From the NCBI RefSeq assembly GCF_001029435.1, contig NZ_LDOV01000007.1:1-64000 (forward strand): a DNA stretch of 64,000 nucleotides. The letters run 5' to 3'. Under the pieces are notes generated by a model, which was given only the letters and a program-made list of their open reading frames with translations, did no database searches and was not told the origin of the DNA. The DNA is from Photobacterium aphoticum (GTDB taxonomy: Bacteria > Pseudomonadota > Gammaproteobacteria > Enterobacterales > Vibrionaceae). Both the position numbers and the translations under genes were made by a program. Below are positions 18,495 through 27,700 of the stretch, piece after piece (within the stretch, counting starts at the first letter, position 1; each line of letters starts with the position of its first letter).

Positions 18495-20419
18495 TGGGTT
18501 TTCTCACGGTGAATCGCGTCAACGACAAAGCCTTGGAAGCCTTTCACGTTCAAGGCGGCGAGTTTGTCGAGCTGTTCATGGGTTTCGACCCGCGAGGCAA
18601 TCAAAATAATGCCTTGGTTATTGGTGGTGCGGGTGATCGAATTGAGCAAGTCGGCTTTGGCTTGGTCGTCAATCTGATTGGTGTAGGCAAAATCGAGTTT
18701 CACGTAAGCTGGACGCAGGGTGCTCAGGCTGTGCAGTGACCCGAAGTTGTGGCCAAAGTTATCAATCCCGAAGGCGAACGCGTGCTGGTGGATGATCTCA
18801 CACAACAAATCCGTGTCGTTGCTGTGTTTGATGAAGCTGATCTCCGGCAGCTCAAACAGGATGCGTTCACGCAACGCCGGGTTGGCTTTCATCTTGGTGC
18901 CCAGCCAACGGATAAAGCCGGTATCGCTGATACTGCTTTGGGTAATGTTCACGGCGATCGGCCCCAGCTCGGGGGTGTCAGCCAGTTGCTGGAAGATCAG
19001 TTCAATCACATGGCGGTCAAATTGGCTGCCGGCATCAAGTTGTTCCAACGCCCCGATGAACTGGCCGGCGTTGTATTGCTGCTGGCCTTTTTCAATGTAA
19101 GCGAACACTTCGGCATGCAGGGGCTGGCCTTGACTGTCGATGGCTTGCTGGAATTTGAGTTTGATCTGATGGTTGGCAATGGCTTCATCCACCAGTTGTT
19201 TCCACTGCTGTTTGCCCATGGTGACCGACGGTTGATCCACCGCCAATAACGCCAAGGGATCACTGGCTTGCTGGCGTGCCTGCATCAGGGCATTGTCGAC
19301 CTGTGCTAACAGGGTCGAAATGGTGTCGTCTTCACGGCGCATCACTAAGCCGACGGCGGCCTGCATTGGGCTGACGTCCAGCGGATCGCTGTGTAATTCG
19401 CTACTGATGTTCAGCAGGGTACGGCCGAGTAGCATCAGCTCTTGCGCATCGGTATTGGGTGCCAGCAGCATAAATTCGGCCTGGTTGAGTCGGGCAATGG
19501 TGAAATCATCGGTTGCCAGCACTTTCAGACGTTGAGCCAACGTGGCGACAAGGCGATCGCCCGCTTCATAGCCTTCTCGCTGGTAGCAATCTTTGATGAG
19601 ATCGGCCTGCAATAATGCCACGCCGCCTTTGGTTGGGCGCGACAGCCACGCTTCCAATTGCGTCATCAGGTAGCTGCGGTTTGCGAGGCCGGAGACCGGA
19701 TCTTGGAAGGCGCGCACCCGCAGGCGTTCGGCTTCTTGCGCTTGCTGTTCAAAGTGGTGTTTAAGCTGCGCACTCATGTGGTTGAACGCGATGACCACAT
19801 CGGCCAGTTCACGGGTGCGCGGCACGCTCAGCGGATCACCGAAGGTGTTTTTTGACATGGCTTTGGCCCGTTGCTGAATCGCCGTTAACGGCTTCAGTAC
19901 GCGAGAGAGAATAGCGGCCAAGATGCAGGCGCCGAGCAAGAAGCTGCCTGAAAAGCCGATAATGAGCTGTACCACTGCTTGCCATAACTGGAAATAGGCG
20001 TAAGCCGGGTTGCTGGTGACGGATAAGGTGCCCAATTGCAGCCAACCGCTGGTCAGATCAATGGTGTGGGTGATCGGCTGAATATCAATCACGCGGTGAA
20101 ACCAGTTCGGTACACTGGCCACAGAGTTGGCGTAAGTGCGCTCAATGATGGGGTGAGTGTCCATCAAATCCAGTTTGACCTGACGGTAGAAACTGCTGTC
20201 GAAAGTGGCATGGATCACCGACTCTGCCGAGACGTAATCTTTGGCTTCCAAATACGGTGACAGAGCCAGACTGACCGCACTCAATGCATTGGTGAGCTCT
20301 GTTGATTGCTGCTCATGCAGGTAGTCACGGGTGGTGTTGAATTGGATCACGAACACAGAGGTGATCAGGGAAAAAAAGACGATCAGCATCCATATCAAGA
20401 GTTGGCGGTACAGGGTCAT
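18491..20419 (-). CDS. lapD: LapD-like c-di-GMP receptor with degenerate GGDEF and EAL domains
   Basis: LapD binds c-di-GMP inside the cell and, in that state, holds the LapG protease in the periplasm, so the adhesin stays on the surface. The 642-residue protein has TM1 (about 5-27), a periplasmic domain (28-148), TM2 (149-172) and a HAMP region (173-225). W126 in the periplasmic domain resembles the LapG-contacting tryptophan of known LapD. The GGDEF domain is degenerate (NQAEF at 312-316) and so is the EAL domain (HAEVF at 435-439). Neither should be catalytic, as expected for a receptor. It lies between lapG and the ABC gene. Confidence 0.92.
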   Translation of the reverse strand: MTLYRQLLIWMLIVFFSLITSVFVIQFNTTRDYLHEQQSTELTNALSAVSLALSPYLEAKDYVSAESVIHATFDSSFYRQVKLDLMDTHPIIERTYANSVASVPNWFHRVIDIQPITHTIDLTSGWLQLGTLSVTSNPAYAYFQLWQAVVQLIIGFSGSFLLGACILAAILSRVLKPLTAIQQRAKAMSKNTFGDPLSVPRTRELADVVIAFNHMSAQLKHHFEQQAQEAERLRVRAFQDPVSGLANRSYLMTQLEAWLSRPTKGGVALLQADLIKDCYQREGYEAGDRLVATLAQRLKVLATDDFTIARLNQAEFMLLAPNTDAQELMLLGRTLLNISSELHSDPLDVSPMQAAVGLVMRREDDTISTLLAQVDNALMQARQQASDPLALLAVDQPSVTMGKQQWKQLVDEAIANHQIKLKFQQAIDSQGQPLHAEVFAYIEKGQQQYNAGQFIGALEQLDAGSQFDRHVIELIFQQLADTPELGPIAVNITQSSISDTGFIRWLGTKMKANPALRERILFELPEISFIKHSNDTDLLCEIIHQHAFAFGIDNFGHNFGSLHSLSTLRPAYVKLDFAYTNQIDDQAKADLLNSITRTTNNQGIILIASRVETHEQLDKLAALNVKGFQGFVVDAIHREKTQ

Positions 20420-20424
20420 GGTGG

Positions 20425-21102
20425 TTACTCATCAAGGTTAATAATGGGGCGGCGGAGCGGGGTATCGCTGGCGCGTTGGCGCAGATCGTTCCACGTGCTG
20501 AGACGGGATGATTGGCCACTCAGTTGCCCTTGTCCTTTTTGTTTCATCAGCCACAACTTGCTACCGTTGAAGCTGTAGATCGGCAGTAAGTCAGGCCGTT
20601 CAGTGGCTGGCAGGATCTCCCCGTTGAGGTTATCCAGCAGAAGCGGCACTGACGTTGGGGTGGGGTAGTAGGCCACCACCATGTGGAACTGGTTTAAGGT
20701 GAGCGCCTTGACATACACCAGCCGCAGTTGGCTGTCATCAATGCCCAATTCACGCAGGGCAAAGTATTTGGCGATGCTGAAATCTTCACAGTCACCGCCG
20801 GCACTGCCGATGAATTCCAGCGGCGTTGCCCAGTAGTCCTCTTGTCCCCATAACACATCATCATTGATAAAAATCAGTTGGTTGAAAAAGTCGTTAATGG
20901 CATTGAGCTTGTGGGTATGGTGTTGTGTCTGGTTTTCATCCATGACACGGCGCCAGGCCAACATGCGCTGGCCGGCCCGATCGCCGTAAAAGGCTTGCAC
21001 TTTGTCGACAAGGGCTTGCTGCTTGTCAGTCAGGGCGATGGCACCGGTTGACAGCAGCAAGGCGAGGAACAAGGTAAGACGGTATAAGGTGGATCGTTTC
21101 AC
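20425..21102 (-). CDS. lapG: LapG-like periplasmic transglutaminase-like cysteine protease
   Basis: LapG cleaves the N-terminal retention module of LapA-type adhesins and so releases them from the cell. The 225-residue precursor has a signal peptide (about 1-24). The catalytic triad is C105 (in GGDCEDFS), H140 (FHMVV) and D157 (LDNL). The acidic DCED around C105 matches the calcium-binding site of LapG. It lies 5 bases before lapD and 6 bases after the OmpA-like gene. A matching TAAG target is present in the adhesin gene of this locus. Confidence 0.93.
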   Translation of the reverse strand: MKRSTLYRLTLFLALLLSTGAIALTDKQQALVDKVQAFYGDRAGQRMLAWRRVMDENQTQHHTHKLNAINDFFNQLIFINDDVLWGQEDYWATPLEFIGSAGGDCEDFSIAKYFALRELGIDDSQLRLVYVKALTLNQFHMVVAYYPTPTSVPLLLDNLNGEILPATERPDLLPIYSFNGSKLWLMKQKGQGQLSGQSSRLSTWNDLRQRASDTPLRRPIINLDE

Positions 21103-21108
21103 AGTGGG

Positions 21109-21705
21109 TTAGTTGCCACGCACCATGTAGATTGTCCACGCTTCTACCACCGCATCCTGATGGCCGGCAACACGGGCCACCACACGACGGCTCAAGGTAT
21201 CGCGTTGGGCGTTATCTGGGGCTGTGACCGGATCACTGTCACCAAAACCCAGTGTTTTGATGCGAGAGGGCGCAATGCCGTTGGCAATCAACAGTTGTTT
21301 GACGGCTTGTGCGCGTTTGACGGATAACTGCTGGTTGTAGTCATGTTTCCCCACCGGGCTGGCGTGGCCTTTGAGTTCGATATGGGTGTTCGGATAGCGC
21401 TTCAGGAAGTCGCTCATTTGTTTGATTTCCGCGCGGAAGGTTGCCGGGATCACACTGGAATCATTGGCAAACAACACGCGCACGGCATGTTCTTCGGTGT
21501 GATCGACATACGCCGGACAGCCATTGTTATCCACCACGGCGGAGTGGGGGGTGTCAGCACATTTGTCGCGAGCATTGATCACGCCGTCTGCATCCGCATC
21601 CAGCAAGTCTTGGCTCTGTACCACCGCAGTCGGTGGCGTAAAGGGATCGTTTGCACAGCCAAACAGCATCACGGCAAGTAAGGCAATAAGCGTATTCTTC
21701 ATCAT
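21109..21705 (-). CDS. OmpA-family lipoprotein in the Lap operon
   Basis: The 198-residue precursor has a lipobox (LFGC, C17), an Asp-rich segment of thrombospondin type 3 kind (DADADGVINARDKC, about 37-50) and a C-terminal OmpA-like peptidoglycan-binding domain (about 75-190; GHASPVGxxxYNxxLSxxRA). It probably sits in the outer membrane and touches the cell wall. A gene of this kind also lies between the TolC-like and LapG genes in Shewanella-type adhesin loci. A role in stabilising the secretion pore is inference. The start may be the second of the two adjacent ATG codons. Confidence 0.85.
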   Translation of the reverse strand: MMKNTLIALLAVMLFGCANDPFTPPTAVVQSQDLLDADADGVINARDKCADTPHSAVVDNNGCPAYVDHTEEHAVRVLFANDSSVIPATFRAEIKQMSDFLKRYPNTHIELKGHASPVGKHDYNQQLSVKRAQAVKQLLIANGIAPSRIKTLGFGDSDPVTAPDNAQRDTLSRRVVARVAGHQDAVVEAWTIYMVRGN

Positions 21706-21731
21706 AGTGTCCTGATCGTGGTGTCCGGTGA

Positions 21732-23042
21732 TTATTTGACTGACTGTGTCCAGTTATCGGCAAGATCAATGCGCATTTCAGCCAGCAATTGGCCGGTGGC
21801 ATTGAGTACACGGTATTTGGCTAAAATGCCGTTGTAGTGTGCTTGCAGGTAAGACTTACGGGCTTCGAACAGCTCATTTTCCGTGTTCAGCACGTCCAAC
21901 AAGGTACGCTGGCCGATCTTGAATTGTTTCTCGTAGGCCATCACCGTGCGGGCAGAGGCATCCACATGCTGCTCCAAAAATTGGTTCTGCTGGTTAGCCA
22001 GTTCCATCGCACTCCACGACAGGCGGGTGCTTTGCTCAAGCATTTGGTAAGCGCGATCGCGAATGTCTTTTGATTTATTCAGCTGGTAGGCCGCTTCGCG
22101 ACTTTTCGCGACATCACCGTTACCGTTGAACAGGTTGTAGCGCATTTTCACCATGGCTTTGAATTCATCGTTATCGCCTGCGCTGCCGCCTACTTCGTCA
22201 CCCCATTGCTGAGAGCCTTCCAGCGTAAAGCTTGGGTAGTAGTTACCTTTTGCTTGTTCGTATTGCTGTTGCGCGGCGTCAATGTCATTGGCCGCAACCT
22301 GAATAATCGGGTTGTTCTCGCGCGCTTGCTCCAGGGCTTTATCGAGACTGGCCGGCACGTACAGGCTGTCGACTTGTGGTTTCACCAAATCATTCGGGTA
22401 CTCACCCACCACGCGGACAAAAGTGGTTATTGCATCATTAAGGTTGCTGCGGGCGGCAAGTAGGTTGGTGTTAGAACGGGCCAGACGGCCTTCGATTTGT
22501 GCCAAATCAGCGGTTGAACCAATCCCTGATTGGGTACGACGGCTGATCTCTTTGTACATCTTCTGGTGTACTTTGACGTTCGCTTCCGACAGGGCGAGTA
22601 CGTCTTGGCTGCGCAGCACATTGAGGTAGGCTTCGGCGGCCGATAGCGCCGTGTCTTGTGAATCTGCCAGCAACTGAAAGCGCTGTGCTTCGGCTTCGGC
22701 TTTGTTGCGTTGAATATCGTTATAGGTGATGGAGCCATCCCAGATCAGCTGGCGAAAGCTCAGTTTGGCCATGCGCGGGGTGTATTCTCCCTGTGTGCCG
22801 TATTCGTTGTCGTAGTTTTCGTACCCGATCCCTGCTTCTAAATCCAGCGACGGTAAGTAGTTACTGCCTGCCGTGTCAATCTGCTCCTGACGACTCATAA
22901 ATTCGTTATAAGCCCCCTTGATGTCCGGGTTTGAGGCCAAAGTATGGGCAATGGCCTGTTCCAGCGATTGTGCCATAGCAGGCATGGCAACACTCTGCAG
23001 GGTGAGCAGCAGAGCCAACGGTTTCAACGTGTGTTTAATCAT
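21732..23042 (-). CDS. TolC-family outer-membrane pore of the type I secretion system
   Basis: This 436-residue protein has a signal peptide ending near AMAQ (residue 25). Two related halves of long helices and short beta strands follow, typical of TolC. Within the Lap locus it should form the outer-membrane channel for the adhesin and may also keep it anchored (LapE/AggA role). It follows the adaptor gene with a 4-base gap and precedes the OmpA-like gene. Confidence 0.92.
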   Translation of the reverse strand: MIKHTLKPLALLLTLQSVAMPAMAQSLEQAIAHTLASNPDIKGAYNEFMSRQEQIDTAGSNYLPSLDLEAGIGYENYDNEYGTQGEYTPRMAKLSFRQLIWDGSITYNDIQRNKAEAEAQRFQLLADSQDTALSAAEAYLNVLRSQDVLALSEANVKVHQKMYKEISRRTQSGIGSTADLAQIEGRLARSNTNLLAARSNLNDAITTFVRVVGEYPNDLVKPQVDSLYVPASLDKALEQARENNPIIQVAANDIDAAQQQYEQAKGNYYPSFTLEGSQQWGDEVGGSAGDNDEFKAMVKMRYNLFNGNGDVAKSREAAYQLNKSKDIRDRAYQMLEQSTRLSWSAMELANQQNQFLEQHVDASARTVMAYEKQFKIGQRTLLDVLNTENELFEARKSYLQAHYNGILAKYRVLNATGQLLAEMRIDLADNWTQSVK

Positions 23043-23046
23043 TGCG

Positions 23047-24441
23047 TTATTCTCGTAGTGCGGTCTGGCTAGCGGTTAGGATCGGTTTAAGTAAGTACTG
23101 CAGTACCGTACGTTTGCCGGTGATAATGTCTGCAGAAGCGGTCATGCCGGGGATGATCGGTAAGGGATCACCGTTGGGTCCCGTCAGGTTGTTTTTGTGC
23201 GTACGAATACGGACTTGGTAGAAGCTGTTGCCTTCTTCGTCCTGAATGGTGTCTGCACTGATGTTTTCCAGCGTGCCGGACAGGCCGCCATAACGGGTAA
23301 AGTCATACGCGCTGAATTTGACAATGGCTTGCAGGCCCGGGCGCAGAAAGCCGATGTCCTGCGGGGCAATTTTGGCTTCGATCAGCAGGTTGTCTTCGGT
23401 CGGCACAATCTCGACCAGTGGCATACCCGGTTGGATCACGCCACCGACGGTGTTGATGTAAATTTTCTGAATGGTGCCGGTGACCGGTGAGGTGACCGTG
23501 GTACGGTTCACGCGGTCTTTTAGTCCCACTTGCGATTGCGATAAGCTGGCCAGTTTGTCACTGGTTTCGTTCAGCTCTGCCTGTACATCAGAGCGAAACT
23601 TCAGCGCGATATCGATATGCTTGTAAATCGCTTCTTTAATGGCGGCTTTGAGTACCGGAATTTTCAGTGAGGTCGAGTTCAGCTCTTGCTGGGTACTGTT
23701 GAGTTGTCGTTCCAGTTTCAGCAGTTCAATGGGCGGTACGATCCCCTCATCCGCCAGCGGCTTGGTGATGTTGTATTCTTTCTTGGCAATCGCGTAGTTG
23801 TCTTTCAGGTTTTTCAGGCGCGATTTATTTTCAATCAACTCTCGCTCTTTCTGACTAATTTGTTCAGAGGTCACTGAAAGCTGGTTTTCAATATTAGAGA
23901 CTTCATCGAGATAATGATTTTTTTGGCGTTGAACCAATTTAGGATGGTTATGCAAAAATTCAGGTTCGAAAACGATTGCTTGCGGTGAAATAACAACACT
24001 CTTCTGCCAATTATTCTCGGCTTTCTCTTTATCAACATGCACTGTTTCATGTAAGGCATTTAATCGCGCGACATCGGCTTTGGCGGCGGCAAGGGCAAGA
24101 TTGCGTTCTTGGTAATCGGACTGAAATAAGGTGTCATCTAATAAGATTAATTTTTGACCTTTATCGACATGCTGGCCGACTTTAATCAGTACCTTTTCAA
24201 CGATCCCGCCTTCTAAATTTTGCACGACTTGTAACTGTGAAGAGGGAATAACTTTGCCTTGACCCACGGTGACTTGATCCAGTTGTGCGAACGACGCCCA
24301 GATCACCGCTGAGATAAAAAAGAACACGATCGTCCACAGAATAATTCTGGCACTTTTCGGCGTGTTGAGGAGTAAAGCGGCGGTTTTATCGTCAATAAAA
24401 TCCAGATGATTGGATGCCAATGAGCGTGATTGTTTTTTCAT
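23047..24441 (-). CDS. lapC: Type I secretion periplasmic adaptor, HlyD/LapC-like
   Basis: The 464-residue membrane fusion protein connects the ABC exporter to the TolC-like pore. It has a short cytoplasmic tail, one transmembrane segment (about 31-52), the HlyD-type segment GQGKVIPSSQLQVVQNLEGG, a long coiled coil (about 105-300) and a C-terminal beta domain with the HlyD signature region (about 330-440). It is the first gene of the leftward operon and is divergent from the adhesin gene, with a shared 280-base control region. Confidence 0.94.
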   Translation of the reverse strand: MKKQSRSLASNHLDFIDDKTAALLLNTPKSARIILWTIVFFFISAVIWASFAQLDQVTVGQGKVIPSSQLQVVQNLEGGIVEKVLIKVGQHVDKGQKLILLDDTLFQSDYQERNLALAAAKADVARLNALHETVHVDKEKAENNWQKSVVISPQAIVFEPEFLHNHPKLVQRQKNHYLDEVSNIENQLSVTSEQISQKERELIENKSRLKNLKDNYAIAKKEYNITKPLADEGIVPPIELLKLERQLNSTQQELNSTSLKIPVLKAAIKEAIYKHIDIALKFRSDVQAELNETSDKLASLSQSQVGLKDRVNRTTVTSPVTGTIQKIYINTVGGVIQPGMPLVEIVPTEDNLLIEAKIAPQDIGFLRPGLQAIVKFSAYDFTRYGGLSGTLENISADTIQDEEGNSFYQVRIRTHKNNLTGPNGDPLPIIPGMTASADIITGKRTVLQYLLKPILTASQTALRE

Positions 24442-24721
24442 GCGGACAACTTCTAAAGATCCATGTTTTATATATGTTTTATTGGAATTACATCTGGATT
24501 GTTTCGCTTATTTTCCGATGATAGACTGCTAAAAAATTGGCGTAAAGCATTTTATTTGTCGTAAATGACACCAGTTGAGTGGCTTATGTCGCAAATTGCT
24601 CCTGCGTTAGCTCAATGTCATCCCTTTTGGGAATGATTTGGCGTCAATATTTTGATGGCTAGAGGACGGTCTCTCCCTCGGCCAGAGTAAGAAACAAGAA
24701 TATTAGTAAGGCCTTTTACTG
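24442..24721. promoter_or_regulatory. Divergent control region of the adhesin and its secretion operon
   Basis: This 280-base AT-rich gap must hold promoters for both the rightward adhesin gene and the leftward secretion operon. I cannot place -10/-35 elements with confidence. Short imperfect inverted repeats are present, including TGTC-N6-GACA near 24557-24570. The segment ends in a hairpin around the adhesin start codon, listed separately. Confidence 0.6.
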
Positions 24722-24731
24722 ATGGAAGGCC
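24710..24731 (+). promoter_or_regulatory. Hairpin enclosing the adhesin start codon
   Basis: A perfect 6-bp stem (GGCCTT at 24710-24715, AAGGCC at 24726-24731) encloses a 10-base loop that contains the ATG (24722-24724). The only ribosome-binding-like sequence (TAAGG, ending at 24711) overlaps the left arm. The mRNA could therefore hide its own initiation site. This is inference from base pairing. Confidence 0.45.
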
Positions 24732-27700
24732 AAGCCCTTGGGAATGCAAAGTGGTGGTCAGATATGGTTTCAAGTAATAACAGCAAGGTAATCGACGTCA
24801 GCGTAAAAGATGGCGTGGTGTTTGTGATAAAGGAAAATGGCGAGGTCAAAGCCGTTAAATCTGATTATCAAATGCAGCCTGAAGATCTTATTTTAAGCAA
24901 TGCAGAGACGGATTTCTCTCTATTACAGAACGGTGTTCCTTACACTGTTAATTCCTCTTGCCCTACCTGCGTTGCTGTTAATGAAAAAGAGCCAAAGGTT
25001 GTTGCGCTCGATAATAACGTCACTTTCTCCGAGCATAATTCTGCTGATGCACTGTTCGATGAAGAGGATGTTGCTGCGATCCATGAGGCTATTTTAGCGG
25101 GTCAGGATCCTACGGTTATTTTGGCGGCCACTGCTGCGGGTGTGGAAAATAATGGCGCAGCGAGCCAAGGATTTGTGGTAGTTGATTATAACAATGACAG
25201 CTTATTAGCCAGCGCGGGCTATGACACCACCAATACACTCGATCATTCTCTGCTTGCTGTCGATTTACGTGCAGCCTCTTCTGAACCTTTTACTGCCAAC
25301 CTTAACCGAGACCCTGACGCCAAACCGGCTTTTGAGTCTGTGGTGGAAGGCGGTCATACCGTTCATGGTCACCTTTCTGCTTCTGATCCCGATGGCGACA
25401 AGCTGACGTATTCGCTGGTGGAGAGCACGCCGCCTGCTGGTTTAACGTTTAATGCCGATGGCTCTTATCAGTTTGATCCGAGCCACGCCGCCTACGACAG
25501 CCTAAAAGAAGGGGAAACCCTTGAATTGACGATCCCGTTTCAGGTGAGTGACGGCCGTGGTGGCAGCACGACCGAGACACTGACCATTACAATTGAAGGC
25601 ACCAATGATGGCGCGGTGATCCGCCCGCATCAGCCTGGCAGTGATACCGGTTCAGTACAAGAAGATGCGACGTTAACCGCCGGCGGTAAGCTGGATATTA
25701 CCGATGTGGACCATGGCGAGGCGGTGTTCCAACCTCAGACAGACATTCAAGATGGTCAGTGGGGCACGTTTTCTATCGATGCGAAGGGAAACTGGACCTA
25801 TACGCTGAACAACGACCACCCGGATGTGCAGGCGCTGGATGTAGACAGTGATCCTGTGGTTCGCACCATTACTGTCACATCTGCTGACGGTACCACACAC
25901 GATATCGTTATCACGATTACCGGCACCGAAGATGCGCCAGAAGTCAGCGGTTCATTTACGGGTTCTGTTACTGAAGGTGACCTAGGCCATATCGCCACAG
26001 CAACTGGCACCATTGGTATCTCGGATGTCGATAACGGTGATGATCCGGTGTTTACTAACACCACCGTACAAGGCCAATACGGCTCACTGGAATTGGTCGA
26101 CGGCAAGTGGACGTACACCTTAGATCAAAGCAAGGTGCAGCAGCTGGACGAAGGCGATGTGGTGAAAGACACCATCACCCTGACCGCCAGCGACGGCACA
26201 AAGCAAGACATCGTGATTGATATTATCGGCACCGAAGATGCGCCAGAAGTCAGCGGTTCATTCACGGGTTCAGTGACTGAAGGTGACCTAGGCCATATCG
26301 CCACAGCAACTGGCACCATTGGTATCACGGATATCGACAACGGCGATGATCCGGTGTTTGCGAATACCACGATGCAAGGTCAATACGGCTCGCTGGAATT
26401 AGTCGATGGCAAGTGGACGTACACGTTGGATCAAAGCAAGGTGCAGCAGTTGGACGAAGGTGATGTAGTCAAAGACACCATCACGTTGACGGCGAGCGAT
26501 GGCACAAAGCAAGACATTGTGATTGATATTACCGGCACCGAAGATGCGCCAGAAGTCAGCGGTTCGTTCACGGGGTCTGTCACTGAAGGTGACTTAACTG
26601 AGGTGGCAACTACAAGCGGTACTATTGGTATTTCTGATGTCGACAACGGCGATGATCCGGTGTTTACGAACATCACGGTGCAAGGTCAATACGGCTCGTT
26701 AGAGCTGGTCGACGGTAAGTGGGCCTACACCTTAGATCAAAGCAAGGTGCAGCAGTTGGACGAAGGTGATGTGGTCAAAGACACCATTACGTTGACAGCG
26801 AGCGATGGCACGAAGCAAGACATCGTCATCGACATTACCGGCACCGAAGACGCGCCTGTAGTTTCAGGTTCGTTCACGGGATCAGTCACTGAAGGCGACT
26901 TAACTGAGGTGGCGACTACAAGCGGTACCATTGGTATTTCTGATGTCGACAACGGCGACGATCCGGTGTTCGCGAATACCACCGTACAAGGTCAATACGG
27001 CTCGTTAGAGCTGGTCGACGGCAAGTGGACGTACACTTTAGATCAAAGCAAGGTGCAGCAGTTGGACGAAGGCGATGTAGTCAAAGACACTATCACTTTG
27101 ACCGCCAGCGACGGCACGAAGCAAGACATCGTGATTGATATTACTGGCACGGAAGATGCGCCAGAAGTCAGCGGTTTGTTCACCGGTTCTGTGACTGAAG
27201 GCAATATCGGTGAAGTAGAGATCGCGACAGGCATCATTGGTATCACGGATGTCGATAACGGCGACGATCCAGTGTTTGCTAACACTACCGTACAAGGCCA
27301 ATACGGCTCGCTGGAATTAGTCGACGGCAAGTGGACGTACACCTTAGATCAAAGCAAAGTCCAGCAGCTGGATGAAGGCGATGTGGTCAAAGACACCATT
27401 ACCCTGACGGCGAGCGACGGCACGAAGCAAGACATCGTCATTGATATTACCGGTACCGAAGATGCGTCTGTAGTTTCAGGTTCGTTCACCGGTTCAGTCA
27501 CTGAAGGTGACTTAACTGACGTGGCGACTACAAGCGGCACCATTGCGATTTCTGATGTCGATAACGGTGACGATCCGGTGTTCGCCAACACCACAATCCA
27601 AGGCCAATACGGCTCACTGGAATTGGTTGACGGCAAGTGGACGTACACGCTGGATCAAAGCAAGGTGCAGCAGCTGGATGAAGGTGATGTAGTCAAAGAC

